64,000 bases of DNA, taken from positions 186,001 to 250,000 of the forward strand of contig NZ_FWXU01000004.1 of NCBI RefSeq assembly GCF_900176345.1, read 5' to 3'. Positions 59,072-64,000 of this stretch are shown one piece after another. The position numbers were made by a program, and so were the translations under genes. Within the stretch, counting starts at the first letter, position 1. Each line of letters begins with the position of its first letter. Source of the stretch: Rhizobium sp. RU36D (lineage in GTDB: Bacteria; Pseudomonadota; Alphaproteobacteria; Rhizobiales; Rhizobiaceae). The notes beneath the pieces were generated by a model. That model had not been told where the DNA came from, searched no databases, and was given only the letters and a program-made list of their open reading frames with translations.

Positions 59072-60382
59072 ATGGCACAGCCGCAGCCGAACGAACGCAT
59101 CCAATATGTCGTGGAGGGAGGCTTCAGGCTGCAGGGCCGAATCGAACCGAGCGGCAACAAGAATGCGGCCTTGCCGATCGTCGCCGCAGCACTCCTGACC
59201 AGCGAGAAGGTGGTGCTTAGCAATGTTCCGCGGATCCGGGATGTGGAGGCACTGGTGGAACTCATCCAGTCCGTCGGTGCGCAGGCCCGCTGGCTCGATC
59301 GCAATACGCTGGAAATCGAGGCACGGGAATTGCGGCCGGCAGACCTTGATCCCGAGCTGTGTTCCCGCATTCGTGCGTCCATTCTCCTGGCGGGGCCGAT
59401 GCTGGCGCGGTGCGGAGAGGTGACGCTTCCGCCACCGGGAGGTGACGTCATCGGCCGGCGCCGTGTCGACACCCATTTTCTGGTGCTGCGGCAGCTTGGC
59501 GCCGACATCGAGGTCGACGGCTCCTATCGATTCCGGGCGGACAAGCTGACGGGCGCCGATGTATTCTTCGACGAGCCCTCGGTTACGGCCACCGAAAATG
59601 CGCTTTGTGCGGCGGTCGCAGCACAAGGGGTCACGATCCTGCGCAACTGCGCGTCGGAGCCCCATGTGCAGGATCTCGCGAGATTCCTGATTGCCATGGG
59701 GGCCGAGATCGAGGGGATCGGCACGAACACGATGACCGTGCGAGGCGGGCGACCACTGCGCGGCGCCCATCACCGGATAGGGCCTGACCATATCGAGGTC
59801 GGTTCGCTGATTGGTCTCGCCGCCGTCACCCGGTCGGAAATCATCATTGCCAATGCCGGCGTCGAGCATCTGCGCTCCACGCTCATGAACTTCGAGCGGC
59901 TCGGCATCAGCTGTCGTATCGAAGGCGACGACCTGATCGTGCCGTCCGAACAGAGCCTGAAAATCCAGGCGGATTTCGGCGGCCATGTGCCGAAGATCGA
60001 GGATCAGCCTTGGCCGGCCTTCCCGGCGGACACCATGTCGATTGCGATCGTCACGGCGACCCAATGCGATGGGATGGTGCTGATGTTCGAGAAGATGTTC
60101 GAAAGCCGCATGTTCTTTGTCGACAAGCTGATCGCCATGGGCGCGCGCATCGTCTTGTGCGATCCCCACCGGGCGGTGGTGTCAGGTCCTGCAAAGCTCA
60201 CCGGCGCGCGGGTCGAGAGCCCCGACATTCGCGCCGGCATGGCGATGCTCATCGCCGCCATGTGCGCTGATGGTCGCAGCGTCATCGAAAACGCCCAGCA
60301 GATCGAACGTGGCTATGAGCGGATTGATGAGCGGCTGAATGCCCTCGGTGCCAGAATCACGCGCATTCCGCCGCGGTCATAA
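59072..60382 (+). CDS. MurA paralog (UDP-GlcNAc 1-carboxyvinyltransferase family) with Cys-to-Asp active site
   Basis: A 436-residue EPSP-synthase-fold protein of the MurA family. The UDP-GlcNAc-binding start FRLQGRIEPSGNKNAALPI keeps the Lys-Asn pair (Lys30, Asn31). The catalytic loop reads LPPPGGDVIGRRRVDTH, so the position of MurA Cys115 is Asp125; Arg120 is kept. Asp at this site in MurA is known to keep activity and give fosfomycin insensitivity (as in Mycobacterium and Chlamydia). The start at 59072 is preceded by a run including CAGCAAGAGAGCACCC; the longer frame adds 35 unrelated residues. It may be a second MurA or have a different enolpyruvyl substrate. Confidence 0.9.
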   Translation: MAQPQPNERIQYVVEGGFRLQGRIEPSGNKNAALPIVAAALLTSEKVVLSNVPRIRDVEALVELIQSVGAQARWLDRNTLEIEARELRPADLDPELCSRIRASILLAGPMLARCGEVTLPPPGGDVIGRRRVDTHFLVLRQLGADIEVDGSYRFRADKLTGADVFFDEPSVTATENALCAAVAAQGVTILRNCASEPHVQDLARFLIAMGAEIEGIGTNTMTVRGGRPLRGAHHRIGPDHIEVGSLIGLAAVTRSEIIIANAGVEHLRSTLMNFERLGISCRIEGDDLIVPSEQSLKIQADFGGHVPKIEDQPWPAFPADTMSIAIVTATQCDGMVLMFEKMFESRMFFVDKLIAMGARIVLCDPHRAVVSGPAKLTGARVESPDIRAGMAMLIAAMCADGRSVIENAQQIERGYERIDERLNALGARITRIPPRS

Positions 60383-60406
60383 GCGGCATCGCTCGTGCTG
60401 AAACGA

Positions 60407-60439
60407 AAACATCCGCCGCAGACCCTGCGACGGATGTTT
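60407..60439. terminator. Bidirectional terminator between MurA paralog and fpr
   Basis: AAACATCCG (60407-60415) pairs with CGGATGTTT (60431-60439), and inside, after one C-A mismatch, CGCAG (60417-60421) pairs with CTGCG (60425-60429) over a three-base loop. The stem is 14 base pairs long with U/A-rich ends, between two convergent genes. Confidence 0.85.
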
Positions 60440-60470
60440 GACGATACCGACGAAAAGCTGCGTCCGCCGA

Positions 60471-61313
60471 TCAGCCGACGAAGGCGCGCTCGATGACGAA
60501 TTCGGCCGGCTTGTTGTTGGCGCCCTCCGTCAGGCCAGCCTTTTCGAGCTGCGCCTTGGTGTCCTTCAGCATGGCAGCCGAACCGCAGATCATGCCGCGA
60601 TCAACGGCCGGATCAAGCGGCGGCACGCCGAGATCGGTGAAGATCTTGCCATTTTCCAGGAGGTCGGTGATCCGGCCCTGGAACGGGTAGTCCTCGCGGG
60701 TCACGGTGGCGTAATGCTTCAGCTTGTCACCGACGATTTCGCTCAGCATCTCGTCATTGCGGATTTCCTCGATCAGGTCGAAACCGTATTTCAGTTCCGC
60801 CACCTCGCGGCAGGTATGGGTGAGGATCACTTCCTCGAACTTCTCATAGGTTTCCGGATCGCGGATCAGGCTCGCAAACGGTGCGATCCCGGTCCCGGTC
60901 GAGAACATGTAAAGCCGCTTGCCGGGCGTTAGCGCATCGAGCACCAGCGTGCCGGTCGGCTTCTTGCGCATCAGCACCTGGTCGCCAGGCTGGATCCTCT
61001 GGAGATGCTGCGTCAACGGGCCATTCGGCACCTTGATCGAGAAGAATTCAAGCTCCTCATCCCAGGCCGGGCTTGCGATCGAATAGGCACGGTAAATCGG
61101 CTTGCCCTCGACCATCAGGCCGATCATCGCGAATTCGCCCGAGCGAAAGCGAAAGCCGGCGGGGCGGGTCATGCGGAAGCGGAAGAGGTGGTCGGTATAG
61201 TGTGTGACGCTGAGCACCGTCTCGGCATAGACGCCGTCGGGCACGACCGCAGCCGGCGCCGGAGCGGCGGAAGCGTTGGCCTCTAGAACATCGGTCTTGG
61301 CTGGAGCATTCAT
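60471..61313 (-). CDS. fpr: Ferredoxin/flavodoxin-NADP+ reductase
   Basis: A 280-residue FNR. An Ala/Pro-rich N-terminal extension (about residues 1-28) precedes the FAD domain with FRFRSGEFAMIGLMV and YRAYSIASPAWDEELEFFSIKVPNGPLTQ (RxYS motif), then the NADP domain with MFSTGTGIAPFASLIRDPETY, THTCREVAELKYG and CGSAAMLKD. The end ERAFVG is typical of the bacterial subclass I enzymes. It moves electrons between NADPH and ferredoxin/flavodoxin, probably feeding the neighbouring sulfite reductase. AGGAA lies nine bases upstream. Confidence 0.95.
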   Translation of the reverse strand: MNAPAKTDVLEANASAAPAPAAVVPDGVYAETVLSVTHYTDHLFRFRMTRPAGFRFRSGEFAMIGLMVEGKPIYRAYSIASPAWDEELEFFSIKVPNGPLTQHLQRIQPGDQVLMRKKPTGTLVLDALTPGKRLYMFSTGTGIAPFASLIRDPETYEKFEEVILTHTCREVAELKYGFDLIEEIRNDEMLSEIVGDKLKHYATVTREDYPFQGRITDLLENGKIFTDLGVPPLDPAVDRGMICGSAAMLKDTKAQLEKAGLTEGANNKPAEFVIERAFVG

Positions 61314-61372
61314 GCGCTGTCGTTCCTGTAATCTCGTCTGTTGTGGGGCTTATACGAAAAGCGGCATGTCTG

Positions 61373-61404
61373 AAAAGCCAGCAAGACAAATTTGTCTTGC
61401 CGGC
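61373..61404 (-). terminator. Terminator hairpin at the end of the cys unit (or operator for fpr)
   Basis: The 20 bases at 61381-61400 are a perfect palindrome (GCAAGACAAA with TTTGTCTTGC). On the minus strand the stem extends through a G-U pair and GCC/GGC to 12 base pairs with an AAUU loop, followed by UUUU, as expected of an intrinsic terminator 96 bases after the DUF934 gene. Its symmetry and position 68 bases ahead of fpr also fit a repressor or activator site. Confidence 0.65.
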
Positions 61405-61499
61405 TCAGGACAGCCACATTGCGCCCAAAGCCTTGATGTCTCAATGGCCGAACCGTGGATGCAGCGATTTGACACGTCTCGTCCAGGCCTCCTGCGGCG

Positions 61500-62006
61500 T
61501 TAGCCGCGCCCGATCCGGCGCCAGCTATATCCCTCGACCGCGTTGTCCTGCGCGGCCGCCGGCTGGTAGTGCTGGGGAATGCCCGGCAGCCGCCCTTCCC
61601 CGAGCCGCTTCAGCGCGGTCGCATTCGTAACCGCGAAGCTGTCGAAGCCGGTCCGCAGCATCAGGGGAATCTGGTCGATCAGCACGTCGCCCACCGCCCT
61701 GACCTCGCCCTTGAAGCCCAGGCGGCTGCGCAACAGCGATGCATGGCTAAAGGCACGCCCGTCATTAAAGGCCGGAAACGCCAGCGCCACGACCGCGATC
61801 CGGTCGAGATGCGGCTCAAGCGTCCTGACATCGTCGGCGGGCGCGATCAGCACGCCAAAATCGCCTTCATTGCTTTCTGTGGCGGCTTCGAGGAACGCCT
61901 TGAGCGGCAGAAGCGCACGCTCGCCCTCGCCTGCCTTGCGGTCCTCGGTTTCGATAACCCAGCTGTCGCCCTCGACGAAGCCGGTTTCTTTCCAGATGCG
62001 GGTCAT
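61500..62006 (-). CDS. DUF934 family protein (sulfite reduction associated)
   Basis: A 168-residue protein with TRIWKETGFVEGDSWV at the start, LPLKAFLEAATESNEGDFGVLIAPADDV, VALAFPAFNDGRAFSHASLLRSRLGFKGEVRAVGDVLIDQIPLMLRTGFDSF read in pieces. DUF934 genes are regularly found after cysI in alpha- and beta-proteobacteria and are sometimes annotated as oxidoreductases; the reaction is unknown. A GTG one codon earlier is an alternative start. The ATG is nine bases after the cysI stop, whose TGAGGA also serves as ribosome binding site. Confidence 0.88.
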   Translation of the reverse strand: MTRIWKETGFVEGDSWVIETEDRKAGEGERALLPLKAFLEAATESNEGDFGVLIAPADDVRTLEPHLDRIAVVALAFPAFNDGRAFSHASLLRSRLGFKGEVRAVGDVLIDQIPLMLRTGFDSFAVTNATALKRLGEGRLPGIPQHYQPAAAQDNAVEGYSWRRIGRG

Positions 62007-62015
62007 CACAAATCC

Positions 62016-63686
62016 TCAGGCCGCTTCGGCCGCTGTGCCATAGAGAGCGGCCTTGAAAGGCTGCGGTCCCACGCGGCGATAGGCTTGAAGGAAAGTCTCG
62101 TCCTTGGACAAGCGCAGGCCGAGGTAGGTGTCGACGATGGTTTCCACTGCATCGGTGACCTTCTCGGGCTCGAAGCCACGGCCGATGATCTCGCCGATCG
62201 AGGCATTCTCGTCGCCAGAACCGCCGAGCGTGATCTGGTAAAGCTCAGCACCCTTCTTCTCCACGCCCAGCAAGCCGATATGGCCCACATGGTGGTGACC
62301 GCATGCATTGATGCAGCCGGAGATCTTGATCTTCAGTTCGCCGATTTCCGCCTGCCGGGCCTGGGAGCCGAACCGCTCCGAGATCGCCTGGGCGACGGGA
62401 ATGGAACGGGCATTGGCGAGCGCACAATAGTCGAGCCCGGGACAGACGATCATGTCGGTGATCAGGCCGGCATTGGCCGTCGCCAGCTTCGCCGGAAGCA
62501 GTGCGTTGTACAGCGCCTCAAGGTCCGCGCGGGCCACATGCGGGAAAATCAGGTTCTGCTCGTGGCTGACCCGGATCTCGTCAAAGGCGAAGCGTTCTGC
62601 CAGATCGGCGACCAGATCCATCTGCTCATCCGAGGCGTCGCCGGCAATCCCACCGATCGGCTTCAGGGAAATCGTAACGGTGGCGTAGTCGGGATGATGG
62701 TGCGCACCGACATTGCGCTGCACCCAGTCCGAAAAACCGGCATCCGCCTTGCGGGCTCGGGTCAGTTCGGCCCAGCCCTCCGGCCGCTCGGGCAGTGCCG
62801 GCGGCGCGAAATAGGTTTCGATGGCGCGGATATCCTGCTCCGGCAGCTTCAATTCGCTATCCCGCAGGTGAGCGAATTCCGCCTCGATCTGACGGGTCAG
62901 TTCCTCGACGCCTGTCTCGTGTACCAGGATCTTGATGCGCGCCTTGTACTTGTTGTCACGGCGGCCGTGGAGATTATAGACGCGCACGATCGCGGTCACG
63001 TAGGACAGAAGGTCCTGCTCCGGCAGGAAATCCCGCACCTTCTTGGCGATCAGCGGCGTGCGGCCCTGCCCGCCGCCAACATAAACGGCAAAGCCCAACT
63101 GACCATTGTCATCCTTCTTCAGATGCAGGCCGATGTCGTGGACCTGGATGGCGGCACGATCCGCCGGCGCCCCGGTCACGGCGATCTTGAACTTGCGCGG
63201 CAGGAACGAGAATTCCGGATGTACCGAAGACCACTGCCGTAGAATTTCAGCGTAGGGCCTGGGATCGGCCACTTCATCGGCGGCAGCGCCGGCAAAATGA
63301 TCGGCCGTCACGTTGCGAATGCAATTGCCCGATGTCTGCAGCGCATGCATCTCGACGCTGGCAAGTTCGTCGAGGATCGCCGGCATGTCTGACAGTTTCG
63401 GCCAGTTGAACTGAATGTTCTGCCGCGTCGTGAAATGGCCGTAGCCACGGTCATAGGTGCGTGCCACATGCGCCAGCATCCGCATCTGCCGGGAATTCAG
63501 GGTGCCGTAGGGAATGGCCACGCGCAGCATGTAGGCGTGAAGCTGCAGATAGACGCCGTTCATCAGCCGCAGAGGCTTGAAGGCATCCTCGCTGATCTCG
63601 CCTGCCAGGCGCCGCGCGACCTGGTCGCGAAATTGCTCGACGCGGTTGGAAACGAAGGCGTGATCGAATTCATCGTAACGATACAT
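62016..63686 (-). CDS. cysI: Sulfite (nitrite) reductase hemoprotein
   Basis: A 556-residue siroheme-[4Fe-4S] reductase. Two ferredoxin-like halves and the TRQNIQFNW and TSGNCIRNVTADHFAG segments bind substrate and siroheme. The C-terminal cluster ligands are in CPGLDYCALANARSIPVAQ and SGCINACGHHHVGHIGLLG. It reduces sulfite to sulfide with six electrons, probably from ferredoxin reduced by Fpr, since no CysJ flavoprotein is present. The longer frame adds 36 residues; ATG at 63686 has GAGGA upstream. DUF2849 lies upstream and DUF934 downstream, with gaps of nine bases or less. Confidence 0.95.
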   Translation of the reverse strand: MYRYDEFDHAFVSNRVEQFRDQVARRLAGEISEDAFKPLRLMNGVYLQLHAYMLRVAIPYGTLNSRQMRMLAHVARTYDRGYGHFTTRQNIQFNWPKLSDMPAILDELASVEMHALQTSGNCIRNVTADHFAGAAADEVADPRPYAEILRQWSSVHPEFSFLPRKFKIAVTGAPADRAAIQVHDIGLHLKKDDNGQLGFAVYVGGGQGRTPLIAKKVRDFLPEQDLLSYVTAIVRVYNLHGRRDNKYKARIKILVHETGVEELTRQIEAEFAHLRDSELKLPEQDIRAIETYFAPPALPERPEGWAELTRARKADAGFSDWVQRNVGAHHHPDYATVTISLKPIGGIAGDASDEQMDLVADLAERFAFDEIRVSHEQNLIFPHVARADLEALYNALLPAKLATANAGLITDMIVCPGLDYCALANARSIPVAQAISERFGSQARQAEIGELKIKISGCINACGHHHVGHIGLLGVEKKGAELYQITLGGSGDENASIGEIIGRGFEPEKVTDAVETIVDTYLGLRLSKDETFLQAYRRVGPQPFKAALYGTAAEAA

Positions 63687-63694
63687 AGGTGTCC

Positions 63695-64000
63695 TCAGGC
63701 TGCAATGAAGTCGGGATCGGCAAAGCCATGGCCCTCGGCATAGGCCATCGTCGGTCCGCCGGCGCGAATGCGCTCGCGCAGCCTCAGCGGCCACAGGATG
63801 CCATCGCGCTCCTCGATCTCGATGACATTGACGTCGACGACGAGGTTGTCGGCATAAGCCTTCTTGCCTGTCGCTTCAAGGGCAGCCACTGCTTCGGCAT
63901 GACGGGCCACGAAAGCCTGCTGCAGGTTTTCGTTCCAGGTGCCGGCGGCATCGAGCCATACGGCGATCCCGTCGCTGAGCCTGTTGGCGGTCAAAACCTT
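63695..64000 (-). CDS. DUF2849 family protein (partial, runs off the right edge)
   Basis: About 101 codons are open to the edge of the window. The visible protein has LTANRLSDGIAVWLDAAGTWNENLQ, AVAALEATGKKAYADNLVVDVNVIEIEERDGILWPLRLRERIRAGGPTMAY (in pieces), the DUF2849 pattern. A TTG lies at 63994, but relatives as I recall them begin a few codons earlier, so the true start is probably outside. DUF2849 genes precede cysI in rhizobia, usually with a siroheme synthase gene upstream. Function unknown. Confidence 0.85.
   Translation of the reverse strand, partial: KVLTANRLSDGIAVWLDAAGTWNENLQQAFVARHAEAVAALEATGKKAYADNLVVDVNVIEIEERDGILWPLRLRERIRAGGPTMAYAEGHGFADPDFIAA

Noticed and set aside
61569..63242. 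Plus-strand open frame of over 550 codons antisense to DUF934 and cysI
   Set aside because: Shadow of the reverse-strand genes; the composition is rich in His, Arg, Gln and Asp without any domain, and it crosses two gene boundaries.

Overview
The window looks like a piece of chromosome from an alphaproteobacterium of the Rhizobiales, most likely Rhizobiaceae (Rhizobium/Agrobacterium relatives). Evidence: high G+C throughout, an IalB-family protein, the DUF2849-cysI-DUF934-fpr sulfite-reduction block, glnB-glnA with a sigma-54 promoter, the recG/sdhE-mfd arrangement, and an alphaproteobacterial LexA box (GAAC-N7-GAAC) between uvrA and ssb. Species assignment is inference; no 16S is present. 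I see no insertion sequence, prophage, CRISPR array or rRNA. There is one tRNA.

Layout. 1-5009: galactofuranose-type sugar ABC importer (ytfQ end, ytfR, ytfT, yjfF) followed by a FadR-type GntR regulator. 5108-9617: UDP-GlcNAc synthesis (glmU, glmS) with a GNAT acetyltransferase overlapping glmS, then a DUF502 membrane protein. 9592-15614: recG facing sdhE-mfd. 15638-24005: envelope and periplasm genes (two EamA transporters, a FrnE-like thiol oxidoreductase, an orphan YejA-like binding protein, IalB, hspQ under a sigma-32-like promoter, a membrane-anchored coiled-coil protein and an orphan TAXI binding protein). 24045-25929: nitrogen assimilation (glnB-glnA). 26197-30276: NAD(P)HX repair, a Na/Pi cotransporter-like protein, DUF72. 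30338-34030: uvrA and ssb diverging around a LexA box. 34084-45304: marC, gyrA, three unannotated micro-ORFs, coaD, two cyclophilins, queA-tgt, DUF4864, MFS, recX.

45425-53429, all on the minus strand: sugE (gdx) preceded by a clear guanidine-II (mini-ykkC) riboswitch, then the group holB, tmk, metG, tatD and MBL hydrolase, and dacF and rlpA for the cell wall. 53752-57275: tRNA-Ser(UGA) and a MacAB-like exporter. 57324-60382: a DHDPS-family enzyme and a GntR regulator diverging around two identical 12-bp palindromes, then a MurA paralog with Asp in place of the catalytic Cys. 60471-64000: fpr, then DUF934, cysI and DUF2849 for assimilatory sulfite reduction.

Most genes are core housekeeping. 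The less expected points are: the three one-helix micro-ORFs between gyrA and coaD with an 11-bp-period direct repeat upstream; the guanidine-II riboswitch; a Tgt that has lost three of four zinc ligands; the Cys-to-Asp MurA paralog; a DacF-like protein with degenerate SxN and KTG motifs; and the two-palindrome GntR operator.
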